In this document: positions 46,337 to 55,635 of the stretch, piece by piece | How positions within the stretch are numbered: the stretch's first letter is position 1 | How the letters are laid out: the number at the start of each line of letters is the position of its first letter | Source: Bradyrhizobium sp. 190 | GTDB taxonomy: Bacteria; Pseudomonadota; Alphaproteobacteria; Rhizobiales; Xanthobacteraceae | NCBI RefSeq assembly: GCF_023073415.1 | Contig: NZ_JADPJL010000062.1 | Span: forward strand, 62,001 to 126,000 | Length of the DNA stretch: 64,000 bases | Direction of reading: 5' to 3' | Position numbers and translations under genes: made by a program | The notes under the pieces: model-generated | Told to the model about the DNA's origin: nothing | Seen by the model: the letters and a program-made list of their open reading frames with translations, nothing else | The model's database searches: none

Positions 46337-47032
46337 CTAGTAACTCAGGCGCGGATACCAATCCCTGCCGCGTCCTTCCGGCGTGGTGTCGAGAATGGTC
46401 CACAGCGGATCGATGTCGGGCGCGCCGCGCGGATCCTGTCCGGGATCGGCGGTCGATGGCCCCATTTCGCCGGACCAGAAATGGCGGATGCTGCCGTCGC
46501 GGCGCGTGAACACGTTGTAGCCGGGCATGTCCGCATCTGCGGCGCTGACGTAATCGCGCGTGTAGTCGCCCGATGCATCCGAAGAGATCCGGTGCCGCGT
46601 CCAGCCGCGCGCCTTCTTCGCCGCGATCAGCCGCGCGATCGGCGAGCGCGCCACGAAGACGAACGCGATGCGCTGTTCGACATCGGGCAGCTTCGCCTCC
46701 CAGGTACTCATGAAGGACGTGCACATCGGGCACGGCTGCTCGCGGGCCGGGCCGAACATGTAGCTGTAGATCACGAGCGTCGGCTTGTCGCCGAACAGGT
46801 CCGACAAGGTTGCCTTGCCGCCCTCGCCTTCGAATTCATAATTCTTCATCACCGCCCCTCCCGGCGGCAGCGCGCGGCGCAATTCGGCGACGCGTTCGAT
46901 GTGACGGCGCAGTTCGATTTCTTCCGTCAGCAATTGCTCGCGGGCGCGGCGATATTCGGCGCTCTCGTTGGGAAAGCGCACGATGTTTCCGCGGGCGAGT
47001 TCGGCGGCGGGTTTCAGTGCGGAACCGGACAT
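46337..47032 (-). CDS. DUF899 family (thioredoxin-like) protein
   Basis: 231 residues. The DUF899 domain has a thioredoxin-like fold; REQPCPMCTSFMSTWEAKLP carries CPMC, the redox-type pair, and the first half has an EELTEE-like helix. SGEMGPSTADPGQDPRGAPD is conserved near the C-terminus. Function unknown; likely cytoplasmic. The first residues (MSGSALKPAAELARGNIVRF) suit the start at 47032. Confidence 0.85.
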   Translation of the reverse strand: MSGSALKPAAELARGNIVRFPNESAEYRRAREQLLTEEIELRRHIERVAELRRALPPGGAVMKNYEFEGEGGKATLSDLFGDKPTLVIYSYMFGPAREQPCPMCTSFMSTWEAKLPDVEQRIAFVFVARSPIARLIAAKKARGWTRHRISSDASGDYTRDYVSAADADMPGYNVFTRRDGSIRHFWSGEMGPSTADPGQDPRGAPDIDPLWTILDTTPEGRGRDWYPRLSY

Positions 47033-47319
47033 GGCGGACCTCGATTTTTGGTTTGCCCGCTACAAGACGTTCTGGGGCTCGCCAGGCCGACACCGGTAGG
47101 CAAAAAAAATCGACTAAAAACCACCGTTTTCGGTCGGCTTTGCCGATCTGCCGGATCGCTATGCCGATTTACCGGATCGGACCCATTCCGCCGAACCTTC
47201 ACCCCCGCAGGCAGACATACTATCGCCGGTCCCATGCTTTTGCACTGAGGGCGGCACGTGATACGTTACCGTATCATCCCTGCTCCCTCTGCTCCAGATA
47301 GCCCGAAAGGGAAGCTGCC

Positions 47320-47841
47320 ATGACAATGCTAGCACGCGCCGGATGTATTATTTTCTCAAGTCTCGTGCTGCTCGTTGGTGACGCTGCAGCGCAGCCGGCC
47401 AGACTGGGATGCACGTCCGCGCAAACAGCCCAGGGGATACAGACCCTGCGATGCGAGAAGGCGATCACGATCGTGTCCGAAAGCGGCGCGAAGTTCGAGC
47501 TCGGGGATCGCAACCGCGACGGCCATGTCGATTCCGTCGAACTGAGCAACAAGGCCCTGCTGCTCGAAGTGCCGAAGAAGCCGGGCCGTACCTGGTTCAA
47601 CGTGGTGACGCCGCAGGCGATTGCCGCGGTGCGCGGCACCAAATGGGCGGTAGATGCCGAGGGAGGAAAGACCTCCATCTTTGTCGTCGACGGCCGCGTG
47701 AGCGTTGCGCGCCGCACCGGTCCCGGCCGCGTCGTACTCGGCGCCGGCGACGGTGTCGATGTCGAGGGATCTGGCGAGCTGATCGTGAAACGCTGGCCGC
47801 CCGCGCGCGTTACGGCCCTGATGGCAAGACTGGGACAATAG
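47320..47841 (+). CDS. FecR domain protein
   Basis: 173 residues. A signal peptide (MTMLARAGCIIFSSLVLLVG, cleavage after DAAAQ) is followed by a FecR-type beta domain with TPQAIAAVRGTKWAVDAEGG and TSIFVVDGRVSVARRT. FecR domains bind sugars or transmit periplasmic signals. Found 11 bases before a CHASE2-cyclase gene; the pair probably senses a periplasmic signal together. Confidence 0.85.
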   Translation: MTMLARAGCIIFSSLVLLVGDAAAQPARLGCTSAQTAQGIQTLRCEKAITIVSESGAKFELGDRNRDGHVDSVELSNKALLLEVPKKPGRTWFNVVTPQAIAAVRGTKWAVDAEGGKTSIFVVDGRVSVARRTGPGRVVLGAGDGVDVEGSGELIVKRWPPARVTALMARLGQ

Positions 47842-47852
47842 AAATCAAGCGA

Positions 47853-49748
47853 ATGAGCCATCGACGTCTTCCTATTCTGGCTGCGTTGCTCTGCACGGTA
47901 TTGTGGGCAGGCGCGATATGGCTCGGCCATACCAGCGGCCATTTGCGGTTTCTCGACCGCCTCGAGTCGGCATTGACCGATATGCGAACGCTCGTGCGCG
48001 GCGTAAAGCCGCCGCCGGACCTCGTCACGATCGTTGCGATCGACGACACCATCGTCAAGCTCGCCGGCACCTATCCCCTGCCGCGCACGGAGATCGCCAG
48101 GATCGTCGAGGCGATCGCGCGGCTGGAGCCGAAGGTCATCGCGATCGATCTCCTGCTGGTCGACAAAGGGCCCGCCGACGGCGACGCGGCACTCGCGAAA
48201 TCGCTGACGACGAGTCCGACCGTGCTTGCGGCAGCGGCGGTATTTTCCAACACCGTTCAGGCTTCCGCGGAGGACGATGGGCCGCTGGCACGCCTGCCGA
48301 AGGCCGATCGCTTCCTGCTGCCGCTGCCGGCATTTGCCGACCGCGCGGAAGTCGGCATCGCCAATGTCACGACGCGCCAGACCGGCACGCCGCTCTCGGT
48401 CCCGATGCTGTTCCGGACGCGCGACAGAATCGAATTGTCGTTTCCGCTTCGCGTCGCGTCCGTCGCGATCGGCCAGAAGCTGACGATCGAGCCCGACCGC
48501 CTGCTGTTCGGCGAGCGGCCGATCGCGACTGCTTCCGATTATGCGCTGCCGATTTCCTACTACGGCCCGCGCCAGACCATTCGCACCGTCAGCGCCGCAA
48601 ATCTGATCGACGGCCAGATCGACAAGGAAGCCATCCAGGGCCGGATCGTCGTGCTCGGCGCGACCGCGACCGGCGCCGGCGACTTCTTTCCGACGCCGTT
48701 CGATTCATTGATGCCGGGTGTAGAAATCATTTCCACCGCGATTACGCATCTGGTCGCAGGAGACAGCGTCGTGCGCGACCGGTCGGTTCGTATCGTCGAG
48801 GCCGTCACGACGATCCTGCTCCCGGTGCTGCTGGTCGGCTTGCTGGCCTGGCGACGAAATGCAATCGGTCTCTTGACGGTCAGCGCGGTGGCGCTGGCGT
48901 GGTTGGCTGCGAATGCGATTGCTTTCGCGCACGGCATATGGCTCGACGCCGCAACCACCATTGCCGCTGCTGCACCGCCGATCATCCTGTTCGGCACATT
49001 GCAATTGTGGTCGGGCCGGAGTAGCGCACAGCATCTCGCCGCGCAGAACAAGCTGCTCGAACAATTCCAGACGCCGGGCCTGCAGCAATGGCTCACGCGC
49101 GATCCCGACTTCCTGCTGGCGCCGGTCAGGCAGAATGCCGCCGTCGTGTTCGTCGACCTGTCCGGATTTACCTCGCTCAGCGAAACGCTCGATCCCGACG
49201 CCACGAGGGGGCTATTGAAGGAGTTTCACGCCCTGGTCGACAAGGAAGTGACGCATTGCGGCGGCATGATCACGAGCTTCCTCGGCGATGGCGCCATGAT
49301 CCTGTTCGGCCTGCCGGAGGCAGCGCCGGATGACGCTGCGCGCTCGGCGCAATGTTCGATCGCGCTCTGCGTCAAGACCGAACGCTGGATCGAGGCGTTG
49401 CCGCCTGCAATCGCTCATCGCATCGGCTTCAAGATCGGCGCGCATTTCGGGCCGATCGTCGCTTCCCGGCTCGGCGGCCGAAACCATCAGCACATCACCG
49501 CAACCGGCGACACCGTGAACATCGCGAGCCGTCTGATGGAAGTGGCGGCCCGTCACGATGTCCGTTTGGCGCTGAGCGATACGTTGCGCATCGCGGCGGA
49601 GCGCATCGGCGCCCGGCTGAAAACCGGCAGCCTTGCCGGCCCTGTCGAGACGCAGATTCGCGGCCGATCAGGCACGCTCACGGTCTGGCTGTGGCGGGGC
49701 GAACATCCCACGATGGATCAACGCACGCATCCCGACGCCGCGGAGTGA
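47853..49748 (+). CDS. CHASE2 sensor adenylate/guanylate cyclase
   Basis: 631 residues. One N-terminal membrane helix, CHASE2 periplasmic sensor (residues about 35-330, with TIVAIDDTIVKL), three C-terminal helices, then a class III cyclase domain. Metal-binding Asp are in VFVDLSGFTS (about 434) and FLGDGAMILFG (about 477); the domain ends with GDTVNIASRLM. It should make cAMP (or cGMP) in response to an outside signal. The start at 47853 gives the hydrophobic N-terminus; the frame upstream is a shadow of FecR. It lies 11 bases after the FecR gene. Confidence 0.92.
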   Translation: MSHRRLPILAALLCTVLWAGAIWLGHTSGHLRFLDRLESALTDMRTLVRGVKPPPDLVTIVAIDDTIVKLAGTYPLPRTEIARIVEAIARLEPKVIAIDLLLVDKGPADGDAALAKSLTTSPTVLAAAAVFSNTVQASAEDDGPLARLPKADRFLLPLPAFADRAEVGIANVTTRQTGTPLSVPMLFRTRDRIELSFPLRVASVAIGQKLTIEPDRLLFGERPIATASDYALPISYYGPRQTIRTVSAANLIDGQIDKEAIQGRIVVLGATATGAGDFFPTPFDSLMPGVEIISTAITHLVAGDSVVRDRSVRIVEAVTTILLPVLLVGLLAWRRNAIGLLTVSAVALAWLAANAIAFAHGIWLDAATTIAAAAPPIILFGTLQLWSGRSSAQHLAAQNKLLEQFQTPGLQQWLTRDPDFLLAPVRQNAAVVFVDLSGFTSLSETLDPDATRGLLKEFHALVDKEVTHCGGMITSFLGDGAMILFGLPEAAPDDAARSAQCSIALCVKTERWIEALPPAIAHRIGFKIGAHFGPIVASRLGGRNHQHITATGDTVNIASRLMEVAARHDVRLALSDTLRIAAERIGARLKTGSLAGPVETQIRGRSGTLTVWLWRGEHPTMDQRTHPDAAE

Positions 49749-49761
49749 CCGGCCGCGCGCT

Positions 49762-51264
49762 CTATCGCGCTTCCGGCGGCGGCGAGCGCTCGAGCACTTC
49801 GACTTTGGGGCCGTCCAGCAGATCGAGCGCATAGGTCTCGATTAGCAGCGGGCCGCGCTTGCGCTGGACCTCCCCGACCCGTTCGACACGGGCAAACCTG
49901 TCCTTCAGATAGGGCGCATCGCCGAGCCGCGCCTCATATACATATAGCAATTTGCCGGCGAGCTGTGCCGCATCAGGTTCGGGCAAGTTGATCCAACGGA
50001 TGCGCTGGCCGTGCTGCACGACGCAGGTGCCCTTCGGCAGATGGAAGGCGAGCCATGCGGTGGTGCCGTAATCCGGCGCAAGCACGCATGTTGCGCCGAT
50101 GCGCGCCCTCACCGCCTCAATTCCATCAGCCGTTTCGCGCCAGCCAATGCCGACGCTGCGCACGGTGGCATCGCGGCGATAGCCCGACAGCGCGCCGGTG
50201 TCGGCCTGCACGACCAGCAGTACGAACATCAGGACGCCGCCCGGCAACGCCCAGCGCCGGCAGAAGTCGACCAGGCGCTGCCAGCGAGGCTCCCATTCGA
50301 CCAGATGCGCGGCGACGGCGGCAGCAATCGCAAACGCCGGATAGACCGGCGCAAACCAGTTGGCCTCGACGCGGGCATGGAGCGAGTGCCAGACGAAATA
50401 GGCGACGATGACCCAGAACATCATGTTGACGAGCACGCGCGCCGGCAGCGCGCCGGCGCGTCGGCGGAACAGCGCGTACAGCCCCATCGCGCCGAGGATC
50501 CACACCAGCGGCGTCGCGAACGCAATCTGCGTCGGGATCAGTTCGGCGATGTAGACTGGATGGAAATCCTCGATCCTCGCCCGCCCCATCTGCTTGATGA
50601 AGGAAACCCAGTGGTGCCCGGCGTTCCAGAGAATGACCGGCGCAAACAGAACTAGCGCCACGAGCCCACCGAGATAAAGCCACGGCGAGATCAGCCAATG
50701 CCGCAGCTTGGGAACGGCGACCAGCCAGATCAGGATCGCCGGCCCGAAGAACAGCGCGGTGTATTTCGACAGCAGCGCGCAACCGGCGGCGGCGCCGACC
50801 GCCAGCCACCACACGCCGTGACCGGTCTGCAGCACCTTGGCCAACGCAAACAGCAGGAGGCTGGAAGCCACCAGGAGCGGCGCGTCCGGCGTGACGATCA
50901 TGGTGCCGACCGCGGCCATCAGCGTGACGTTCAGAAGGATCGCCGACGACGCAGCCACACGCCGGCTGCCGAACAGGATGGCGGCGGCCTGATAGATCGC
51001 CCAGCTCATCGGCAGCGCCAGCAGGATCGAGACCAGCCGTACGCCGAACTCGGTATCGCCTGCGATCAGCGTGCCGAGCCGGATCACCACCGCGACCATC
51101 GGCGGATGATCGTAGTAGCCGCCAGCAAGATGCTTCGACCACATCCAATAGTAGGCTTCGTCGAAGGTGATCGGCGTGAACGCCGCGGCGATCAGGCGCA
51201 GCGCAACGAGCCCCAGGATCGCCAGACCCGTATTGAGCGCAACCCGAGCCTCGTTCGAATTCAT
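49762..51264 (-). CDS. glycosyltransferase family 39 (ArnT-like) membrane protein
   Basis: 500 residues, about a dozen membrane segments. DEAYYWMWSKHLAGGYYDHP near residue 34 has the Asp-Glu of the GT-C catalytic site; TLMAAVGTMIVTPDAPLLVA is typical of family 39. Uses a polyprenyl-phosphate sugar donor at the periplasmic face to modify lipid or glycan. It starts 7 bases after the stop of the GT2-GtrA gene, which can make that donor. Confidence 0.88.
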   Translation of the reverse strand: MNSNEARVALNTGLAILGLVALRLIAAAFTPITFDEAYYWMWSKHLAGGYYDHPPMVAVVIRLGTLIAGDTEFGVRLVSILLALPMSWAIYQAAAILFGSRRVAASSAILLNVTLMAAVGTMIVTPDAPLLVASSLLLFALAKVLQTGHGVWWLAVGAAAGCALLSKYTALFFGPAILIWLVAVPKLRHWLISPWLYLGGLVALVLFAPVILWNAGHHWVSFIKQMGRARIEDFHPVYIAELIPTQIAFATPLVWILGAMGLYALFRRRAGALPARVLVNMMFWVIVAYFVWHSLHARVEANWFAPVYPAFAIAAAVAAHLVEWEPRWQRLVDFCRRWALPGGVLMFVLLVVQADTGALSGYRRDATVRSVGIGWRETADGIEAVRARIGATCVLAPDYGTTAWLAFHLPKGTCVVQHGQRIRWINLPEPDAAQLAGKLLYVYEARLGDAPYLKDRFARVERVGEVQRKRGPLLIETYALDLLDGPKVEVLERSPPPEAR

Positions 51265-51271
51265 TTTCCGG

Positions 51272-52402
51272 TCATCGCTTGCGCCAGACGAACAGTCCGG
51301 ACATCGCGTAGTTCCAGACCACGCCCATCAGCGCGCCGGCAAGCCCTGCGAGCCACCAGATCGGTTCCTGATCGAAGACCGCGAACGCGACGCCGACATT
51401 GGCGAGCAGTCCGACGCCGCAGACGAGATAGAACAGCAACAGGCCGCGCAGGATTGCAAATCCCTTGAGCCGCTGGTCGCGATAGGTGAGAAAATTGTTC
51501 AGGATGAAGTTGCTGGTCATCGCAGTCAGCGCACCGGCGGCCTGCGCCTCCGCAAACGGCTCCTTGAAGATTTCGAGCGCGATGAACAGCGTCACGAGAT
51601 GCACGACAAGGCCGGTGCCCCCGACCATTGCGAACAACAGGAAACGCAGCGAGACCACGTCGTGCGTCAGCTTGGCCAGCACCAGGCCGAGGAAATCCAG
51701 CGCCACCATGGAATCGAGTTTGCTCTCGCCGTGCTGGCGCGAGCCGAACGTGTAGGGAATTTCGATGGTGCGCAGCTTGCCCTGCGCGGTCGCTATGATG
51801 TCGAGCAGGATCTTGAAGCCCTGGGTCGAGAGCTGCGGCGCCAATTGCTCGAAGCGATCGCGGCGGATCATGAAGAAGCCGCTCATGGGATCGGCGACCT
51901 CGACCTTCAGGGTGCGCCTGGCGACCTCGGTTGCAAGCTGACTGGCCCCTGCCCGCTGCTTGTTGAAACTGTCGGCGCTGCCGCCTTCGACATAGCGGCT
52001 GCCGACCACGAGTTCCGCTTCGCCGCTCCGCAGCAGCGCGACCATCTTCGGCAGTTGCGTTTCGTCGTGCTGCAGATCGGCGTCGATCACTGCCGCATAG
52101 GGGCCGCTCGAGGCCAAAATGCCCTCGATGCATGCACCCGACAGTCCGCGGCGTCCGACCCGGCGGATACAGCGGACGCGGGAATCCTTCCGCGCCAGCG
52201 CCCGAACCACTTCCCAGGTCCCGTCAGGGGAATTGTCATCGACAAAGACCACTTCCCAGGAAATGCCTGACAGCGTGGCCTCCAGCCGCCGGTACAGCAC
52301 GGTGACGTTGTCGCGCTCGTTGAAGGTCGGCACAACGACCGAAAGCTCAGGCAAACCGGCCTGCGACGGGGTTTCGGGGCCCGGTTTGATGGCGTCATTC
52401 AT
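51272..52402 (-). CDS. GT2 polyprenyl-phosphate glycosyltransferase fused to GtrA
   Basis: 376 residues. The N-terminal GT2 domain has SVVVPTFNERDNV, DDNSPDGTW and AVIDADLQHDE near residue 102, the dolichol-phosphate mannosyltransferase-like set. The C-terminal 130 residues hold four membrane helices (LRFLLFAMVGGTGLVVHLVT onwards) as in GtrA flippases. Such a fusion would both charge a lipid carrier with sugar and move it across the membrane. Start taken as ATG 52402. It is paired with the family 39 transferase downstream. Confidence 0.9.
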   Translation of the reverse strand: MNDAIKPGPETPSQAGLPELSVVVPTFNERDNVTVLYRRLEATLSGISWEVVFVDDNSPDGTWEVVRALARKDSRVRCIRRVGRRGLSGACIEGILASSGPYAAVIDADLQHDETQLPKMVALLRSGEAELVVGSRYVEGGSADSFNKQRAGASQLATEVARRTLKVEVADPMSGFFMIRRDRFEQLAPQLSTQGFKILLDIIATAQGKLRTIEIPYTFGSRQHGESKLDSMVALDFLGLVLAKLTHDVVSLRFLLFAMVGGTGLVVHLVTLFIALEIFKEPFAEAQAAGALTAMTSNFILNNFLTYRDQRLKGFAILRGLLLFYLVCGVGLLANVGVAFAVFDQEPIWWLAGLAGALMGVVWNYAMSGLFVWRKR

Positions 52403-52726
52403 GATCGCCAGCGTATATCCGCCGCCGCCCGACATGCCAAGGCGAGCTTCAGGAACGAGGTGACCGGACGGTGAAAACGGGGCGAAACCGCCCCGGTGTC
52501 CGCCTAGCGCGGGCTACTCGGTAGCCGCCGCCGGATCGGATCCGCGCCCTGCTTCGCTTGAAAATGCTCTGAAAATGCCAACGACCACGAACAGAGGGCG
52601 CGCGTACATCCGGCGCAGCCAAACTATTCATGGTCGTCCCAGCGCCGGAGCTTTGAAGCGTCAACGTCGCCGTTGAATACCAGATAGGAATGCCCGGGGC
52701 ATTCCGCAAGGGGCGGTCCCGCGCCC
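52403..52726. other. intergenic region upstream of GT2-GtrA
   Basis: 324 bases. A perfect hairpin CGGGGCG-AAAC-CGCCCCG is at 52467-52484, near the transferase start; it could be a leader stem. Otherwise nothing is seen. Confidence 0.4.
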
Positions 52727-52924
52727 CTAGTTCGGCACTTCCCGAATCACCGGCCCGCGCGGGGCTGGCGCCGCCGGAACCGGCTGAAGCGGCGCGGGTT
52801 GCTGGATGCTCGCCGGCTTGGCGGGCTTTCCGAACTGGCCGATCGGCCCATAGGCGATTGCAACCACCATCACGATCGATGCGACGATGGCTCCCAAAAG
52901 ACCGGCGACTGACTGCGAATTCAT
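52727..52924 (-). CDS. small membrane-anchored hypothetical protein
   Basis: 65 residues. MNSQSVAGLLGAIVASIVMV begins a single N-terminal membrane helix; the rest is Pro/Ala-rich and ends VIREVPN. Probably an inner membrane protein with a short disordered periplasmic or cytoplasmic tail. No family recognised. Upstream TTG at 52930 is in frame. Confidence 0.6.
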   Translation of the reverse strand: MNSQSVAGLLGAIVASIVMVVAIAYGPIGQFGKPAKPASIQQPAPLQPVPAAPAPRGPVIREVPN

Positions 52925-53142
52925 ACTCAACGATCCCCTACGCCTGACCGGGAACTGATATCACGGAAAAAGCTTATGGAGGAATAGTCCCGGCGTCAGC
53001 CCCATCGACAAATCGGGTCGCCGACGCCGCCCTCCAAAATCTCACCACGCGAGCGCCGCGTAACGGACAAGCAAGAACCGCGATTACATCGCAAACAAGG
53101 CAGAGTCTCGACCTTCGGGTTGACAGGGATTAGGGGAAGAAG

Positions 53143-53817
53143 ATGTCGCATACAGAACAGGGCAAACCGGCCGGGAAATCCGGACGGCGCAAGGGCAAGG
53201 GCGAGCGGGGCAAGAAAGCCGCTCCTCAAGAGAGCCCGACCAAGAGCCCTACCGTGAGCCCGGCGCCGGTTGAATTGCAAAGCCCGGATCAGGATCAACC
53301 ACCGCGACCGGAACCGGTTCACGCGGAGAGCCCGAAGGTCGATCAGCCGGCCATCGACGAACCCGTCGATGCCGTTGCCGCGTCGCCCGAGCTGCAGCCC
53401 ACCGCGGCGCCCTCGCCGGCCGAGCCCGCACCAGTCGAGGCTGCGCCCGCCGAGGCCGCATCGATCCAGCCCGCAGCAGTAGAGGCCGCGCCCGCCGAGG
53501 CCGCGTCGATCCAGCACGCGCCAGTCGAGTCCGCAGCGGAGACTGCGCCGGTAAGCCTGCAGACCATCGCCAATGCCTATCGCGACTACACAAGGAAATC
53601 GATCGAGGAGTTCGGATCGTTTGTCGAACAGCTCAGCGGCGTTCGCTCGCTCGACAAGGCGATGACGGTTCAGAGCGAATTCGTGAAGCGGGCTTACGAG
53701 ACCTCGGTCGCCGAGTCGCAGAAGATCTGCGAACTCCACAACCGTCTTGCCAGGCAAACCCTCGACCCGTTCAAGGGGTTGACGGGCAAGACGCCAGCGA
53801 CGCACGGAAAGTCCTGA
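53143..53817 (+). CDS. phasin family protein with low-complexity N-terminal half
   Basis: 224 residues. Residues 1-140 are Lys-rich then Pro/Ala/Glu-rich and contain a repeated unit PVEAAPAEAASIQ (at least two copies, near residues 90-130). The C-terminal 85 residues are helical, with VSLQTIANAYRDYTRKSIEE and AYETSVAESQKICELHNR, as in phasins that coat polyhydroxyalkanoate granules. GGGGAAG precedes the ATG. The tail may tether the granule to DNA or other proteins; that is a guess. A terminator follows. Confidence 0.8.
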   Translation: MSHTEQGKPAGKSGRRKGKGERGKKAAPQESPTKSPTVSPAPVELQSPDQDQPPRPEPVHAESPKVDQPAIDEPVDAVAASPELQPTAAPSPAEPAPVEAAPAEAASIQPAAVEAAPAEAASIQHAPVESAAETAPVSLQTIANAYRDYTRKSIEEFGSFVEQLSGVRSLDKAMTVQSEFVKRAYETSVAESQKICELHNRLARQTLDPFKGLTGKTPATHGKS

Positions 53818-53861
53818 AGTGAACGCGAAGCCGGTTTGGCGCCGATTGGTCGAATCAAGAG

Positions 53862-53888
53862 GCTTCGGTTTTCCGGAGCCTTTTTTGT
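53862..53888 (+). terminator. rho-independent terminator after the phasin gene
   Basis: GGCTTCGG-TTT-TCCGGAGCC followed by TTTTTTG, about 45 bases after the stop. Confidence 0.85.
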
Positions 53889-53900
53889 TGAGGATCACGC

Positions 53901-54041
53901 CTATGAGCCGGCGCCCTGGCGATGGCTGCGTTTCGAGGCCGGTCCGGCCCCGCGCATGTAGTGCCGCTCCGGCCGGTAGCGGCCGGCCCAGGCGCGCACG
54001 ATCTTGCTGGTGAGGGTCGATATCCATTGGGTGATGGCCAT
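53901..54041 (-). CDS. small basic protein downstream of SulP
   Basis: 46 residues; MAITQWISTLTSKIVRAWAG at the start is amphipathic, the rest is Arg/Gly/Ser-rich (GRYRPERHYMRG). AAAGGAC lies six bases before the ATG on the minus strand. The gene starts 31 bases after the SulP stop on the same strand and ends at the phasin terminator. No known family; short length leaves doubt. Confidence 0.5.
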   Translation of the reverse strand: MAITQWISTLTSKIVRAWAGRYRPERHYMRGAGPASKRSHRQGAGS

Positions 54042-54072
54042 CGAATAGTCCTTTCGTCCTGCAATACGAAAT

Positions 54073-55581
54073 TCACGCGCCTAGCTGTCCGGTCAGCCGC
54101 TCGTGAAACGAGGAACTGCGCTGGTCGAGCCCGGTGAAGGTGACGGCGGCGCCGTGGTCGCGGTATTTGGTTTCGATCGAATCCAGCGCCGCGACGCTCG
54201 ACGCATCCCAGATCTGGGAATGGGTGAGATCGATCAGGACGCGCTTGGGATCTTCGCCGTAAGAGAAGCGCTCGACGAGATCGTTGCTGGAACCGAAGAA
54301 CAGCGGCCCGTGAACACTGTATCGGACTGACTGGCCGTCCTGGCTCACGGTCCGCTCAGCGCGAATGACATGCGCGACCCGCCGTGCGAACAGGATCATC
54401 GCGAGCACCACGCCGACGGCGATACCGATCGCGAGATTGCCGGTGACGACCGTTACCGCCACAGTCGTCACCATGACTAGCGTTTCCGGGATCGGCATGC
54501 GCTTGAGCGTCGCCAGCCTGACGCTGTGCCAGTCGATCGTCTTGAGCGCAGCGATCATCATGACGGCGGCCAGCGCGACCATCGGTATCTGCGCCATGAG
54601 GTTGCTGAGCGCCGTCACCAGCACCAGCAGCACGATGGCTGCAACTGCGGTCGATATGCGGGTGCGGCCCTGCCCGATCTTCACGTTGACGACGGTCTGG
54701 GCGATCATCGCGCATCCGCCGATGCCGCCATAAAACCCGGCGGCGATGTTGGCCACCCCGAGCGACCAGGATTCCTTGCCCTTGTGCGACCGCGTGTCGG
54801 TCAGGTCGTCGACCAGCTTGGCCGTCAGCAGAGTTTCCAGCAGACCGACAAAGGCGACGCTGATCGCGGTCGGCCAGATGATGCGCAGCGTGTTGAGATC
54901 GAGGGGAACGGCAAACGCAGTGATGCCCGGCAGGCCAGGCGCCATCGTGCCCTCGCCGCCGACATTAGGAACCGTGAGGTGCCCCAGGATCACGATCGAC
55001 GTCACCACGATGATGGCGACGAGCGGCGCCGGCACGGCGGTAGTGATGCGCGGCATGACGAGGACGATGGCAATCGTCAATGCGAACAAGGGATAGACGA
55101 GCCAGGGAACGTTGAAAATGTGCGGCACCTGCGCGGCGAAGATGAGGATCCCGAGCGCATTGACGAAGCCGATCATTACCGAACGCGGGATGAAGCGCGT
55201 CAACCGCGCCAGCCCGGCAAGGCCGAACACGATCTGAATAATACCGGCGAGGACGATGGTCGGCAGGATGTAGCCGACCCCATGCAGCTTCACCATCGGT
55301 CCGATCACCAGCGCGATCGAACCGGCAGCCGCGGTGACCATGGCCGGCCGGCCGCCGAGAACGGACATCACGAGGCAAAGCACGATCGAGGCGACCAGCG
55401 CCACCTTGGGATCGACGCCCGAGACGAACGAAAACGAAATCACCTCGGGGATCAGCGCCAGCGCCGTGATCACACCGGCCAGCGATTCACGAACAAAAAG
55501 GTTCGGGGCGCGAAGCACCGCTGATATCGACGGCGAGTCTTCGAATTCTGATTGGCTAACGGTGGGGTTCGCGACTTGCAT
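54073..55581 (-). CDS. SulP family inorganic anion transporter
   Basis: 502 residues. Ten to twelve membrane segments; SFVSGVDPKVALVASIVLC and GGIGGCAMIAQTVVNVKIGQ are SulP blocks. The C-terminal STAS domain begins near residue 395 and includes VLIDLTHSQIWDASSVAALD. Members move sulfate, bicarbonate or related anions. Position at the end of a sulfatase operon (54 bases after the FGE gene) suggests sulfate, but SulP proteins with other substrates are common. Confidence 0.88.
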   Translation of the reverse strand: MQVANPTVSQSEFEDSPSISAVLRAPNLFVRESLAGVITALALIPEVISFSFVSGVDPKVALVASIVLCLVMSVLGGRPAMVTAAAGSIALVIGPMVKLHGVGYILPTIVLAGIIQIVFGLAGLARLTRFIPRSVMIGFVNALGILIFAAQVPHIFNVPWLVYPLFALTIAIVLVMPRITTAVPAPLVAIIVVTSIVILGHLTVPNVGGEGTMAPGLPGITAFAVPLDLNTLRIIWPTAISVAFVGLLETLLTAKLVDDLTDTRSHKGKESWSLGVANIAAGFYGGIGGCAMIAQTVVNVKIGQGRTRISTAVAAIVLLVLVTALSNLMAQIPMVALAAVMMIAALKTIDWHSVRLATLKRMPIPETLVMVTTVAVTVVTGNLAIGIAVGVVLAMILFARRVAHVIRAERTVSQDGQSVRYSVHGPLFFGSSNDLVERFSYGEDPKRVLIDLTHSQIWDASSVAALDSIETKYRDHGAAVTFTGLDQRSSSFHERLTGQLGA

Positions 55582-55635
55582 GAGATCTATCCAAAAGATG
55601 TTGACGGCTTGTTCGAGTCCGGCGGCTGATTCTCG

